The notes under the pieces are model-generated. The model saw only the letters and a program-made list of their open reading frames with translations. It ran no database searches and was not told the DNA's origin. Of a DNA stretch of 49,706 nucleotides, positions 39,315 to 48,883 are shown piece by piece. The stretch spans positions 1 to 49,706 of the forward strand of contig JAJCYG010000062.1 in assembly GCA_029263055.1 (NCBI GenBank), given 5' to 3'. Each line of letters opens with the position of its first letter. Position 1 is the first letter of the stretch. The DNA comes from Actinomycetes bacterium. GTDB taxonomy: Bacteria; Auribacterota; JAJCYG01. The translations under genes and the position numbers were made by a program.

Positions 39315-39682
39315 TAAGTATCTGAAAACATTGTCCAAACAGACAGTGTTATTTTGTCAGCCCCCATATTCCATTGGATTTGTACTTCAACTGGTTTTGG
39401 ATTCATGGCTTCATTTACATCGATCTTGTAAGAATAATTTGGGAATTTACTATCGCCAGTTAAAGGAACGTTTTGTATTAGGGCGTAAGGGGTGTTGCTT
39501 AACTCCTCTAATTTGGTGTGAGCAATCCACACTGCTGTTTCATTATTACCAGAAGCTTGAATGCTCAACATTCCTTTGCTAAACGCAAAGGATAATGTTG
39601 AGATCACTCCTGCAAAAAGTACTAATGAAATTAAGAGTTCAAGTAAGCTAAACCCCTTATTTCCTATTTTATTCTTTTTCAC
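39314..39682 (-). CDS. GspI/PilV-like pseudopilin
   Basis: 122 residues from a GTG start with AGAGG upstream. MKKNKIGNKG-FSLLELLIS is a prepilin leader and helix with Glu5. VWIAHTKLEELSNTP is the usual GspI/PilV sequence after the helix (A-x-x-K-L-E-E-L). Lies 14 bases after GspG. Confidence 0.75.
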   Translation of the reverse strand: MKKNKIGNKGFSLLELLISLVLFAGVISTLSFAFSKGMLSIQASGNNETAVWIAHTKLEELSNTPYALIQNVPLTGDSKFPNYSYKIDVNEAMNPKPVEVQIQWNMGADKITLSVWTMFSDT

Positions 39683-39696
39683 GTGCCTCTGCCTAA

Positions 39697-40146
39697 CTAT
39701 GGGGAAACATCATTTCCCCCATTGGAAACATAAATGCAACTCGTCGCATTGGTTTCGCTTACAGTTCCTGAATTAGCGACTGAAGCTTTACCATTTCCTT
39801 TAGGTCCTACCGAATAGATCACATAATATTGCTTATTCCCCGAAAGCTTATACACATACGCTTTAGAAGATGCATTAAATGGATCTACTGGCACAGTTTT
39901 TACAATATTTGGAGTTGCTGCTTCCAGGGACTTTTTAAAGTTACCTGTTGTAGGATAGACTCCATTATTATGTCCATAATAGCTTTCAATAGCTGCTTGA
40001 AGGGTGCGTAATTCAGCTTTAGCTTTAGCAATATTCCCTTCTTGTTGCATTCCACTGAAGCGCGGTAAGATCAGCCCCAAAAGGATCCCTATTACGGCAA
40101 TTACCATGACGATTTCTATTAGTGTAAACCCTTTTTTCTTTTTCAT
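39697..40146 (-). CDS. major pseudopilin, GspG-like
   Basis: The 149-residue product has MKKKKG-FTLIEIVMVIAVIG as leader and helix. AKAELRTLQAAIESYYGHNN and GVYPTTGNFKKSLEAATP are typical of GspG. KTVPVDPFNASSKAYVYKLS carries the conserved D-P-F/W region. A C-terminal Ser/Gly/Asn-rich stretch holds a Cys. It forms the body of the pseudopilus and needs a prepilin peptidase encoded elsewhere. Confidence 0.85.
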   Translation of the reverse strand: MKKKKGFTLIEIVMVIAVIGILLGLILPRFSGMQQEGNIAKAKAELRTLQAAIESYYGHNNGVYPTTGNFKKSLEAATPNIVKTVPVDPFNASSKAYVYKLSGNKQYYVIYSVGPKGNGKASVANSGTVSETNATSCIYVSNGGNDVSP

Positions 40147-40212
40147 CTCTTTCGTTATTTCTCCTTTTTAAAGTTAAGTGTAAAGTTAATATAAATATTT
40201 TTTCCTTTCTTT

Positions 40213-41424
40213 TTAGCGTGACATTAATCCAATCAAATCAAAAATTGGAAGCAATAATGAAATTAAAATGAAACAAATAATTGAACCAATAAAAAGCATC
40301 AACACAGGTTCAATCAGTGTTGTAATTTTTTTAATTAGAAATTCTGTTTCAATAAGATATAATTCACCAACTTTAAACATTGTTTTATCTATGCTTCCTG
40401 ATTCTTCGCCAACAGAGAGCATTTCAACCAGATCTCTTGGAAAATAAGCTGAACTTTTTAGGGAGTCTGCAATTTTTTCGCCACTTTCTACACTGTTTCG
40501 GCATCGCGTAATGATTTTGGCTAAAATTTTGTTGTCGAGCACTTCTTTTACAATATCTAAGCTCTTTAAAATAGGAACGCCGCTTTCTACCAATGTTCCT
40601 ATAGTTAAAGAAAAGCGCGTGAATGTCATTTTTTTATATAAGTTACCAATCAGAGGAGTGTGTAATTTAAAATAGTCAAAATAGCCTTTTCCTAATTCTG
40701 TTTTTGAAAACAGAATGAGTCCTATGATAAAAGCGCCTAAGCCAGCAAGAAGGAGTAACCAATACGATGTTAAAAAAACACCGACAAAATTCAAAATTTG
40801 AGTTGGATAGGGGAGGGTGATTTCTGCTTTTATAAAAATCGTATAAAATTGTGGAATAATCGAACTCACAATAAATAAGATAACGCCAATGGCTGAAATA
40901 ATTAAGATACAAGGATAAATTAAAGCACCCTGCATTTTCTTTTTTAATTCTTGTTGTTGGTTGGAAAAAACGGTGAATCGTGCTAATGCATTTTCTAATT
41001 TTCCACTTGCTTCTCCAGCTTTAACAATGTTGATAAAGAGTTTTGGAAATGTTTTTGGAAAATGAGTTAGTGCTGAAGATAGGTTTTGTCCCCCTTCAAC
41101 AAGGTGTATGAGTTGTTTAAGAACCATTTTTAATTTTTTATTTTGGGTTTGGTTAACCATTATTTCTAAACTCTTAATAATGCTTAAGCCTGATTGTAGT
41201 AGGTTTGTAAACTGAATATAAAAAAGGTTTAAGACATCTGAGGGAAGTTTAATAGAATAAATCTCTGAAGCTGTAGCGACTGAATCTTTAAATTCAGCAA
41301 TTTCTGTTAAAAGAAGCCCTTCTTTTTTTAGCTTTAAAGATATTTCTTCTTCATTAGCCGCTTGGAGGCTTCCGCGGACTACTTCTCCTTTATCATTCCA
41401 TGCTTTATAAGTATATGTGCTCAT
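40213..41424 (-). CDS. type II secretion/type IV pilus platform protein (GspF/PilC)
   Basis: The 403-residue product has a short N-terminal domain (MSTYTYKAWNDKGEVVRGSL) and two T2SSF helical domains, with membrane helices at about 170-190, 215-240 and 375-395. Marks are GASGKL-like IVKAGEASGKLENALARF and MLSVGEESGSIDKTMFKV. The inner-membrane platform that the ATPase drives. Starts in a TAATG overlap with the ATPase gene. Confidence 0.9.
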   Translation of the reverse strand: MSTYTYKAWNDKGEVVRGSLQAANEEEISLKLKKEGLLLTEIAEFKDSVATASEIYSIKLPSDVLNLFYIQFTNLLQSGLSIIKSLEIMVNQTQNKKLKMVLKQLIHLVEGGQNLSSALTHFPKTFPKLFINIVKAGEASGKLENALARFTVFSNQQQELKKKMQGALIYPCILIISAIGVILFIVSSIIPQFYTIFIKAEITLPYPTQILNFVGVFLTSYWLLLLAGLGAFIIGLILFSKTELGKGYFDYFKLHTPLIGNLYKKMTFTRFSLTIGTLVESGVPILKSLDIVKEVLDNKILAKIITRCRNSVESGEKIADSLKSSAYFPRDLVEMLSVGEESGSIDKTMFKVGELYLIETEFLIKKITTLIEPVLMLFIGSIICFILISLLLPIFDLIGLMSR

Positions 41425-43013
41425 TATATATTCATTGTTACACGCAAAATTTCTTCCTGCGTGGTTATTTTGTTTTTAACTTTATCTTGTCCATCTTCAA
41501 TTAAACGACGCATTCCATTTTTGATACCTTGCTCGCTTATTTCCTCTGCTGATTTTTTAGCCGTAATTAACGCCCTAATGTTGTCATCGACCTGTAATAA
41601 TTCAAATATGCCAATTCGTCCAGAAAAGCCAACTTGATTGCATTGTTTACATCCCTTGCCTTTACAAGGCTCGCAGATTTTACGTACAAGTCTTTGGGCT
41701 AAAGAACCTACTAATGAAGAACCAATTAAAAAAGGTTCGATTCCCATATCCACTAAGCGTGTAATGCTGCTGGCAGCATCATTGGTATGTATCGTTGATA
41801 GAACTAAGTGGCCGGTTAAGGCTGCTTGAATGGCTATTTCTGCTGTTTCCTTATCTCTTATTTCTCCTATCATGATTACATCTGGATCTTGACGAAGAAT
41901 TGAGCGAAGCCCGTTTGAAAAGGTAAGATCAACTTTAGGGTTTACCTGAATTTGTTGAATGCCTGGTATTCGGTATTCAACAGGGTCTTCAATTGTAATG
42001 ATGTTTTTCTTTGAATCATTAATTTGAGCTATAGAGCTATATAGAGTTGTTGATTTTCCACTTCCAGTAGGACCTGTTATTAAAATTATTCCGTGTGGCT
42101 GTGAAATTAAACTTGAAAATATTTCTAACACATTATCGGGAAAGCCAATTTCTTTAAGCCCAACAAGGCTGGCTGTTGAATCAAGCAGCCTTAAAACAAT
42201 GGTTTCTCCATGTACTGTGGGAACGGTTGATACACGAATATCAATATCTCTTTTATTAAAGTTATATTGTAGACGGCCGTCTTGTGGAATCCTTTTCTCT
42301 GAAATATCTAAATCAGCCATAATTTTTATTCTTGAAATAACTGAATTTTGAAGTTTTTTAGGAATGGCTGGTTGTTTTAGTAAAACCCCATCAATTCTAA
42401 ATCGAACCTTCATCAAGTCTTCTTGAGGTTCTAAATGGATATCACTTGCTCTTTCCTGAGCCCCTTTTTCAATAATAAGGTTTACCAAGCGAATAGCTGC
42501 TGATTGTACTATTTCGCTTTCTTCTTCTTTCTTTTTGGCTGGTATTTCTTCTTCTTCTTCTTTGCGTTGATCTTCTTTTATTTTATTCGTGTACAACTTT
42601 TCAATGCATTCCTTTATCTCTTTCTCTAATGCAATAACAGGCTCTATTTGTAGCTGTGTTATATTTCTTAAGCTTTCTAGGGCTAAAATATCTAAAGGGT
42701 CTGACATGGCACAAATTAATCTATCTTCAAGAAGAAAAATGGGGATAACTGTGTATTTCAAAGCAATGGAATGGGGAACATAGCGTGTGAGTTCTGGGAC
42801 CATTTCAAATTCGTTTAATTCTAGAATCGGAAGGCTAAACTCACGGCTTAAAAAACTAATAAAATCTTTTTCTTGAAGATAGCCTAAATCAATTAATATA
42901 TTTTTTATGTTTTTGTTGGTTTTTACTTTTTCTTCTTTTATGAAGTGAAGTTGCTCTTTGCTTATCAGTTTTTCTTCAATTAATTTATTTTCTAAAGAAA
43001 CCATTTGGCTCAT
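41424..43013 (-). CDS. GspE/PilB secretion ATPase
   Basis: The 529-residue product has an N-terminal MshEN-like domain (about 1-140), a linker rich in Lys/Glu (about 145-168) and an ATPase core. Walker A is GPTGSGKST (314-322). The Asp box contains TIEDPVEY. Walker B is DVIMIGEIRD (378-387). The His box contains GHLVLSTIHTND. The zinc clip uses C447, C450, C455 and C458. It powers pseudopilus extension. ATGA overlap with the receiver gene upstream and TAATG overlap with GspF downstream show a single operon. Confidence 0.93.
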   Translation of the reverse strand: MSQMVSLENKLIEEKLISKEQLHFIKEEKVKTNKNIKNILIDLGYLQEKDFISFLSREFSLPILELNEFEMVPELTRYVPHSIALKYTVIPIFLLEDRLICAMSDPLDILALESLRNITQLQIEPVIALEKEIKECIEKLYTNKIKEDQRKEEEEEIPAKKKEEESEIVQSAAIRLVNLIIEKGAQERASDIHLEPQEDLMKVRFRIDGVLLKQPAIPKKLQNSVISRIKIMADLDISEKRIPQDGRLQYNFNKRDIDIRVSTVPTVHGETIVLRLLDSTASLVGLKEIGFPDNVLEIFSSLISQPHGIILITGPTGSGKSTTLYSSIAQINDSKKNIITIEDPVEYRIPGIQQIQVNPKVDLTFSNGLRSILRQDPDVIMIGEIRDKETAEIAIQAALTGHLVLSTIHTNDAASSITRLVDMGIEPFLIGSSLVGSLAQRLVRKICEPCKGKGCKQCNQVGFSGRIGIFELLQVDDNIRALITAKKSAEEISEQGIKNGMRRLIEDGQDKVKNKITTQEEILRVTMNI

Positions 43014-43405
43014 AGTGGTACGTTTTTCTCTTCTATTTTTAATAAAGATTGAACTTTTTTTAATAAGTCTTCCAGGCAGAAGGGTTTTGTTAAATAATCG
43101 GTGGCCCCTGCCTTTTTACTTAGGGCAATATTTTCTTCATTTGCTTGGGCGCTAAGAATTAAAATAGGCGTGTTTGTAAAACGTTGGTCTTTTTTCAGCA
43201 GAGCGCATAACTTAATTCCATCAATCCTAGGAATCATGATATCTAGAATAATTAAATCAGGCTTTATTGAGTGGGCTAAATTGTAACCTTCTAATCCATC
43301 TGAAGCGATAAGCATTTGATGGCTTAAAGCCTCTAGCTTTGTTTTTATAACTCCAGCAACCCCTGCTTCATCTTCTACTAGCAGTATGGTTTTTTTTGTG
43401 CTCAC
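43010..43405 (-). CDS. CheY-like receiver protein heading the secretion operon
   Basis: The 131-residue product is a lone receiver: acidic pocket VEDE (10-13), phosphoacceptor D55 (LIILDIMIP), switch residues in ILILSAQANEEN and TKPF near the end. No output domain. GTG start at 43405 after AAGGGGG. It overlaps the ATPase gene by four bases, so it is made with the machine and could steer it. A TATAAT at 43466-43471 is a possible -10 but has no clear -35. Confidence 0.85.
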   Translation of the reverse strand: MSTKKTILLVEDEAGVAGVIKTKLEALSHQMLIASDGLEGYNLAHSIKPDLIILDIMIPRIDGIKLCALLKKDQRFTNTPILILSAQANEENIALSKKAGATDYLTKPFCLEDLLKKVQSLLKIEEKNVPL

Positions 43406-43558
43406 TAGCTTTTCCCCCTTTTATTAAGCCTTAAGCAAAAATAGTCTACAATCTTTACTCATTTAATTATAACATTTGTTTTCATTTTAGGACTTAGAGT
43501 CACTATTTCCTTAAATTTGAAGACGGGATAGGGGAGATAAGGTCTTTTTCACACCAAG

Positions 43559-43587
43559 TTGCGCCATTATGTTCTATATGTCATAAT
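43559..43587 (+). promoter_or_regulatory. promoter of the second receiver gene
   Basis: TTGCGC (43559-43564), 17 bases, CATAAT (43582-43587). The AGGAG site at about 43597-43602 follows within a short leader. Confidence 0.45.
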
Positions 43588-43605
43588 GAGTATGAGTAGG
43601 AGATT

Positions 43606-43971
43606 ATGGCAAAAAAAATACTAGTCATTGATGATGAAGAAGGTATCCAGAATTTATTAAGAAACATGTTATCTTCTAAAGGATATGAAGTCGATATTGC
43701 TGGTGATGGTGAGCAAGGCTTAGAGATGGCTTTATCTAATCCTTATGATCTTATACTACTTGATTTAAATCTTCCTAAATTAGACGGGCAATCAATTTGT
43801 ACAGAATTAAAATTTGATCCAAATAAAAAAGATGTTCCTATTATTATGTTAACAGGTCGTTCTGACATTAAAGAAAAGGCCATTGGCGAGGAAGTTGGAG
43901 CTAATGAATACATTTCTAAGCCATTTGAAATTAAAGCCTTATTTGACGTTATTAACGGTTATCTCCAATAA
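43606..43971 (+). CDS. CheY-like single-domain response regulator
   Basis: The 121-residue receiver has IDDEEG (8-13), phosphoacceptor D53 (LILLDLNLPKLDG), the T in IIMLTGRSD and K in ISKPFE. No output domain. ATG after TAGGAG. Divergent from the secretion operon, which opens with another lone receiver. Partner kinase not identifiable; the hybrid kinase downstream is a candidate by proximity only. Confidence 0.88.
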   Translation: MAKKILVIDDEEGIQNLLRNMLSSKGYEVDIAGDGEQGLEMALSNPYDLILLDLNLPKLDGQSICTELKFDPNKKDVPIIMLTGRSDIKEKAIGEEVGANEYISKPFEIKALFDVINGYLQ

Positions 43972-44008
43972 AAATCCTACTTAAATAGAATGATTTGTCA
44001 CTTTTTCT

Positions 44009-44155
44009 ATGACTCAGTTGTTGTTGGGTGACATTAAAGTGGAAGTGATTAAAAAGAAAATTAAAAACCTTCATCTTCGAGTGACTCCTCCGGCAGGCCA
44101 AGTGCAGATCTCAGCCCCTATTAAGTTGTATTTTGACATTGTGGATTGGCCGTAA
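44009..44155 (+). pseudogene. truncated YgjP/DUF45-type metallopeptidase remnant
   Basis: The 48-residue frame reads GDIKVEVIKKKIKNLHLRVT then PPAGQVQISAP, the characteristic N-terminus of M48-like YgjP (SprT-fold) metallopeptidases. It then stops after IKLYFDIVDWP. The HExxH catalytic part is missing. A remnant of a deleted gene. The remainder of 43972-44290 shows nothing else coding. Confidence 0.55.
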
Positions 44156-44290
44156 AAGTAAATTGAGTGTTTCGTAAAGTAAAGGAGGCCTTCCAAATAA
44201 AATATCTGGTTAAATATCAACATTCTGATACATTATAAAGAAGTCTTATTAGAGATGTTAAAAATGGCCATCCCTATTAATGAGGTTTTC

Positions 44291-45643
44291 ATGAGAAAGA
44301 AAGCTCTATTTGTCTGTTTATCCTTTTGGATTTTAGAATTATTCCCTTCTCTTTCTTTTGCCGATGAAATTTCCCAACTTAAAGCGCAAATGAAAACTTT
44401 GCAAAACCAAGTCCAGGCCCAAGCAGAAGAAATAGAAAAGCTTAAAGGTCTAGTCTCTTTAAAAGAAGAACATAAATTTAAACGACCCGCTGTTGAAGAA
44501 GTTGAGACGGTTGATGTGATAGCTAGCGACGATATGGAATTTGTTCTCTACCAACAAGAAGTCTTTAATCAAAAGTTAGTTCAGATGATTCAATTCGACA
44601 TTTATGCCACTCTTGAATTTGAAAATTTTCAAAGAACAGACTCTGTTTTTGATGCAAGAAATATAGAGTTGTTAGGAGAAGCTCAATTCAATGAGCGGCT
44701 AAAAGGTTTTGTTGAAATTGAATTCGAGAGAACGGCCATAACGAGTTCTGGAAGGCGTCAAGGAGAGGTCGAGGTGGAGCAGGGTTGGGTTGAGTATGCC
44801 ATCAATGATGCTTTTAAGCCTCGGGCAGGTGTTGTTTTAGTCCCTTTTGGTAAATTCAATCTAGAACATTTTGACCCTTTTCGAGATTTGGTCGACCGCC
44901 CTATTGCTATGAGGCGAGTGGTGCCTGTGACATGGGCAGAAGCTGGAGCGGGTTTTACCGGTTTTGCTTCTTCGGGTGAAAATTTAGGAGAGTTCTTTAA
45001 AGATTGGGAAATAAACTACCAATTCTTTTTTGTCAATGGACTGACAAATGAAATATCTGACAAAGGCCTACGTAGCGCGCGAGGTTCTTTTGGCAGTGAT
45101 AATAACAATAATAAAGCTTTTGTGGGGCGATTAGGTGTTCAACCTCTTTCCAACCTAGAGGTGGGTGTGAGTGGTTATTTTGGTGAATATGACAAAAAAC
45201 GCGAAATTAATGGATTGGATGTTGATTTAGACCTAACAGTAGGGCCTTTCGAGGTGATTGGCGAATGGGCGCTTTTTGATCTTGACGGCGGGGGTTTTCA
45301 AGATGATGAAGATACATTAGTTGTTGCTGATCGTTTGCGGGGAGGTTATATCCAAGCAAACTACCATTTTTGGTTTGATTTTCTTGATGAGACTTTCTTA
45401 GGTAGAAGTTTTGAGAACCCTGTCTTCACAGCTATTTTTCGGTATGGGCGAGCGCTTATAGATGATGATGGAGATGCTGGTGGCGGAACCAATAAGGAGG
45501 AGCGTTACACTATTGGAATGAATTACCGGCCTGTAGAAACATGGGCTATTAAGCTAGAATACCAAATTAATAGTACAGATAATGAAGTGTTAGAAAATGG
45601 CGATAGAAATGGTTTTGTCGCTTCAGTCTCAGCGGCGTTTTAA
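44291..45643 (+). CDS. OprO/OprP-like phosphate-selective-type porin
   Basis: About 450 residues. Signal peptide (MRKKALFVCLSFWILELFPS, ending SFA), a periplasmic coiled-coil (EISQLKAQMKTLQNQVQAQA) and then a 16-18-strand-like barrel ending SVSAAF. The N-terminal coiled coil plus barrel and PRAGVVLVPFGKFNLEHFDP match the porin O/P family. I chose ATG 44291, giving a normal signal peptide; the ATG at 44255 adds twelve odd residues. It lies 14 bases before a phosphate-binding-like gene, which supports an anion, possibly phosphate, as the solute. Confidence 0.75.
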   Translation: MRKKALFVCLSFWILELFPSLSFADEISQLKAQMKTLQNQVQAQAEEIEKLKGLVSLKEEHKFKRPAVEEVETVDVIASDDMEFVLYQQEVFNQKLVQMIQFDIYATLEFENFQRTDSVFDARNIELLGEAQFNERLKGFVEIEFERTAITSSGRRQGEVEVEQGWVEYAINDAFKPRAGVVLVPFGKFNLEHFDPFRDLVDRPIAMRRVVPVTWAEAGAGFTGFASSGENLGEFFKDWEINYQFFFVNGLTNEISDKGLRSARGSFGSDNNNNKAFVGRLGVQPLSNLEVGVSGYFGEYDKKREINGLDVDLDLTVGPFEVIGEWALFDLDGGGFQDDEDTLVVADRLRGGYIQANYHFWFDFLDETFLGRSFENPVFTAIFRYGRALIDDDGDAGGGTNKEERYTIGMNYRPVETWAIKLEYQINSTDNEVLENGDRNGFVASVSAAF

Positions 45644-45657
45644 CAAAGCGGACCTTT

Positions 45658-46098
45658 ATGGAAAAGAAACTCCTCATTTGTTTTTTTATGCTGATGGTGA
45701 TTTTTACGCCTGTGCTTCAGGCTGCGGAAAATCAACAGATCGTTATTATTGTCAATACTTCTAATGATATTAAAAAGCTAGATAAACAAGAGTTGGCCCT
45801 TATCTACAATGGAAAAAAAGAAAAATGGGCAGATGGGCAAAAAATTGTTGTGCTCAACCACCAAGTAGATTCTAGTATTAGAGAGCAATTTTATAAAAAA
45901 GTCTTTAATGTCAAACCGACAAAAAAGTTTTTTGCGCCAGGTTCGCCTATCCCTTTTAAGACCATGGTGCTCAAGTCTGATAAGGCTACACGAATATTTG
46001 TTTCGCGGATTCCTAATGCAATTGGGTATATCTATTCAGAGTCTACTGATCCATCAATACAAATAGTTCAAATTGGTGGAGATGAAAATCTCAAATAA
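45658..46098 (+). CDS. small PstS-like periplasmic phosphate-binding-domain protein
   Basis: The 146-residue product has a signal peptide (MEKKLLICFFMLMVIFTPVLQAA, 20-plus residues) and then a single PBP-like domain. KLDKQELALIYNGKKEKWAD is the typical segment of short PstS-like proteins, and VSRIPNAIGYIYSES is the last conserved strand. Half the size of full PstS, as in the periplasmic partners of sensor kinases. It may present a ligand to the hybrid kinase encoded next, rather than feed a transporter (no pstCAB here). Confidence 0.8.
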   Translation: MEKKLLICFFMLMVIFTPVLQAAENQQIVIIVNTSNDIKKLDKQELALIYNGKKEKWADGQKIVVLNHQVDSSIREQFYKKVFNVKPTKKFFAPGSPIPFKTMVLKSDKATRIFVSRIPNAIGYIYSESTDPSIQIVQIGGDENLK

Positions 46099-46114
46099 AT
46101 AGATTTCAAAACAA

Positions 46115-48883
46115 ATGGCCAATAAATTAACTTATCAGACAAAACTTCTTCTTCTTTTTTTGGTTCTTTCGATTGTTCCCTTGATTTGTATTCTTAGTCT
46201 AAATTTTTATGGTTTCCAAAATGCCCTTAAAGAGAATATTGGTTCTAAGTTTTTAGAAACAGCCTCTCAAACAGTTGAAAAAATTGATACCGACTTAAGA
46301 AAAACAGAAATAGATATTCAAGCTTGGGCTCAGAATTCCATTATGCAGGATATCATTGCTGATGATGCGGACGGGCGTATTACAGAATTTGTGAAAAAAT
46401 TAAAAATGCAGTATGGTCGCTTTGCTGGGATTTTTTGTTTTAATTTAGACGGTACGGTTATTGCTTCTAGTGAAGAAGAAGCGCTAGGGGCCAATGTCGC
46501 ACAACAAAGCTGGTTTCAAGAAGCCCTTCAAACAGATGAATCCAAAATTTTTCCTCTTGCATTAAGAAAGCTTATCGGAGGCTATTCTGTCCGGTTTTCA
46601 ATCCCTATTTTCGCGAGCTTTGAAACATCACAAAAGATTGGGTTATTGATTATTGATGTGAATTGGAGCGAATATTTTGATATCACCAATGCGATTCAGG
46701 TCAATGACCAAGGACAAAGTGAGTCTGGATTTGTTTTGCTTATAGATGACGATGGGCTCATTATTTCGGGGCCCGCCTTTACGATGGAACAAGAACTTTT
46801 GTTTGAAAAAACATTAGATGTCTATGGTTTTCATTTTCAACAGAAAGCTCTTCAAGGGGATAGAGATTATCTTTTGACACCCAGCTCTTCAGGGGAAGAG
46901 TGGTTGATTGGTTATGCTGGCTCTCGAGGAGTTCGAGGTCATCCTGGTTCAGGATGGTCGGTCATTATCATGCAGAAAAAAGATCAAGCCTATTCGCCCG
47001 TTTACAAGCTTTTGTACAATCTTTTAAGAAAAAGCCTTCTTATTCTTCTTGTCTCTATTTTGATTGTTTTTATTTTGTCTTATTTTGTCGCCAAGGTAGT
47101 AACCCACCCCATCCGAGACCTCATGGATGTGACTCAACAAATAGCAAAAGGAAATTTTGATCAAAGAGTGAGCATTAAAAAAAGAGATGAGTTAGGGCGA
47201 TTGGCTGAGTCTTTTAATGAGATGACAGAAGCTTTGCAACAAACAACTGTTTCAAAAGAATATATGAACAGCATTCTTAAATCAATGGCAGAAACTTTGA
47301 TTGTTATAGACCGTGATGGAGTGATTATAACGGTAAATCCATCTTTGTTGAGTTTATTGGGTTATACCGAAAAAGAGTTGCTGGACCGTCATTTTAGAGA
47401 CATTCTTTGGTCTTCAGAAGTGAGTTTGGATAAGGTGATTTGGTTAGAAAAATTGCTAAAAGAAGGCACGTTAAGAAATTACGAAACAAATTATAAAACC
47501 AAGTCTAATGAAAAAATTCCTATTAGTTTTTCTGCCTCTGTTTTGAAAGATTCGCATAATGATCAGGGTGTCGGCATTGTGGGTGTTGGCCGAGATATCC
47601 GCGATCTAAAACGTTTGATGCAAAGAGAAAAAGAACTCCAAGAAAAAGCGACTCAAATTGAGCATAAAAAAGCAGAAGAATTAGCTGTAATAAATAAAAA
47701 ACTGGAACAACAAATTAAAGAACGTAAAGAGCTTGAAGAACAACTTTTACAGTCCCAAAAAATGGAAGCTATTGGTCAAATGGCTGGAGGGATTGCCCAT
47801 GATTTTAACAATCAGCTGACAGTTATTAATGGTTATTGTGAACTTATTTTAAGCAATTTAAAAAAAGGGGATGAAAATCTGCGTAATATTCAAGAAATTC
47901 ACAAAGCAGGCGAACGTTCTGCAAAATTAACGCAGCAATTATTGGCCTATGGCCGCCGTCAAGTTGCAGTGCCCAAAAAAATGAATTTAAACGACTTTAT
48001 TTCAAGCATGAGTGATGTTTGGGGTCGGCTTCTTGGAGAAAAAATAGATCTAACGTTTTTGTTTGACAAGTCTTTAGGGCGGGTCAAAATCGATTCAGCT
48101 CAAATTGAACAGGTTTTGCTGCATCTTATTATTAACGCCCGGGACGCGATGCCTGATGGGGGCAAACTAACGATTGAGACAAAAAATGTGGAACTTGATG
48201 CTGAATATGAAAGGAAACATGTAGAGGTTGTTGCGGGCGAGTATGTGTTGATAACCGTGAGTGATAATGGCATGGGAATGGACAAAGATGTGATAAAGCA
48301 TATTTTTGAGCCTTTTTTTACCACAAAAGGCAAAGAGAAGCACTCTGGTTTGGGGCTTGCAACAAGTTATGGCGTAATCAAACAAAATAACGGACATATT
48401 GGTGTGTACAGCGAACCCGGTATTGGAACAACGTTAAAAGTTTATCTACCTAAGGTAAAAACAGAAGAAAAAACAGAAAAGTCAGATGCGATTAAAAAAG
48501 ATATTGCTACATCTGGCAAAGAAACCATTCTTGTTGTCGAAGATGAACTCTCTCTTAGAGAGTTAGCGATAACTATATTAAAAAATAAAGGGTATAACAT
48601 TTTAAGTGCTGAAGATGGGGATGTTGCTCTTCAAATCGCAAAAGATCACAATGGAACTTTGGATCTGCTTTTGACTGATATGATTATGCCTAAAATGGGA
48701 GGAAAGGAGCTAAACGATAAAATAGTCACCCTTTTTCCAAATATAAAAGTTCTCTTCATGTCTGGTTATACGGATGAAGCTATTGACCGACACGGCCTTT
48801 TAAAAGCCAAAGTTAAATTCATTCAAAAACCTTTTACAATCAAAAGCCTAAGCCAAAAAGTCAGAGAAGTTTTAGATGGCTAA
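46115..48883 (+). CDS. Cache-HAMP-PAS hybrid histidine kinase
   Basis: The 922-residue protein has a first membrane helix (about 10-30), a periplasmic double-Cache-like sensor (about 35-295) and a second helix (about 305-325). A HAMP domain follows (330-380, THPIRDLMDVTQQIAKGNFD), then a PAS (about 385-500). HisKA has H562 (GGIAHDFNNQLTVI). The HATPase (about 650-790) has INARDAMPDGG and SDNGMGMD. A C-terminal receiver (about 805-920) has D855. Two output options result: own receiver or a separate one such as the 43606 protein. The third gene of the porin/PstS-like set. Confidence 0.92.
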   Translation: MANKLTYQTKLLLLFLVLSIVPLICILSLNFYGFQNALKENIGSKFLETASQTVEKIDTDLRKTEIDIQAWAQNSIMQDIIADDADGRITEFVKKLKMQYGRFAGIFCFNLDGTVIASSEEEALGANVAQQSWFQEALQTDESKIFPLALRKLIGGYSVRFSIPIFASFETSQKIGLLIIDVNWSEYFDITNAIQVNDQGQSESGFVLLIDDDGLIISGPAFTMEQELLFEKTLDVYGFHFQQKALQGDRDYLLTPSSSGEEWLIGYAGSRGVRGHPGSGWSVIIMQKKDQAYSPVYKLLYNLLRKSLLILLVSILIVFILSYFVAKVVTHPIRDLMDVTQQIAKGNFDQRVSIKKRDELGRLAESFNEMTEALQQTTVSKEYMNSILKSMAETLIVIDRDGVIITVNPSLLSLLGYTEKELLDRHFRDILWSSEVSLDKVIWLEKLLKEGTLRNYETNYKTKSNEKIPISFSASVLKDSHNDQGVGIVGVGRDIRDLKRLMQREKELQEKATQIEHKKAEELAVINKKLEQQIKERKELEEQLLQSQKMEAIGQMAGGIAHDFNNQLTVINGYCELILSNLKKGDENLRNIQEIHKAGERSAKLTQQLLAYGRRQVAVPKKMNLNDFISSMSDVWGRLLGEKIDLTFLFDKSLGRVKIDSAQIEQVLLHLIINARDAMPDGGKLTIETKNVELDAEYERKHVEVVAGEYVLITVSDNGMGMDKDVIKHIFEPFFTTKGKEKHSGLGLATSYGVIKQNNGHIGVYSEPGIGTTLKVYLPKVKTEEKTEKSDAIKKDIATSGKETILVVEDELSLRELAITILKNKGYNILSAEDGDVALQIAKDHNGTLDLLLTDMIMPKMGGKELNDKIVTLFPNIKVLFMSGYTDEAIDRHGLLKAKVKFIQKPFTIKSLSQKVREVLDG

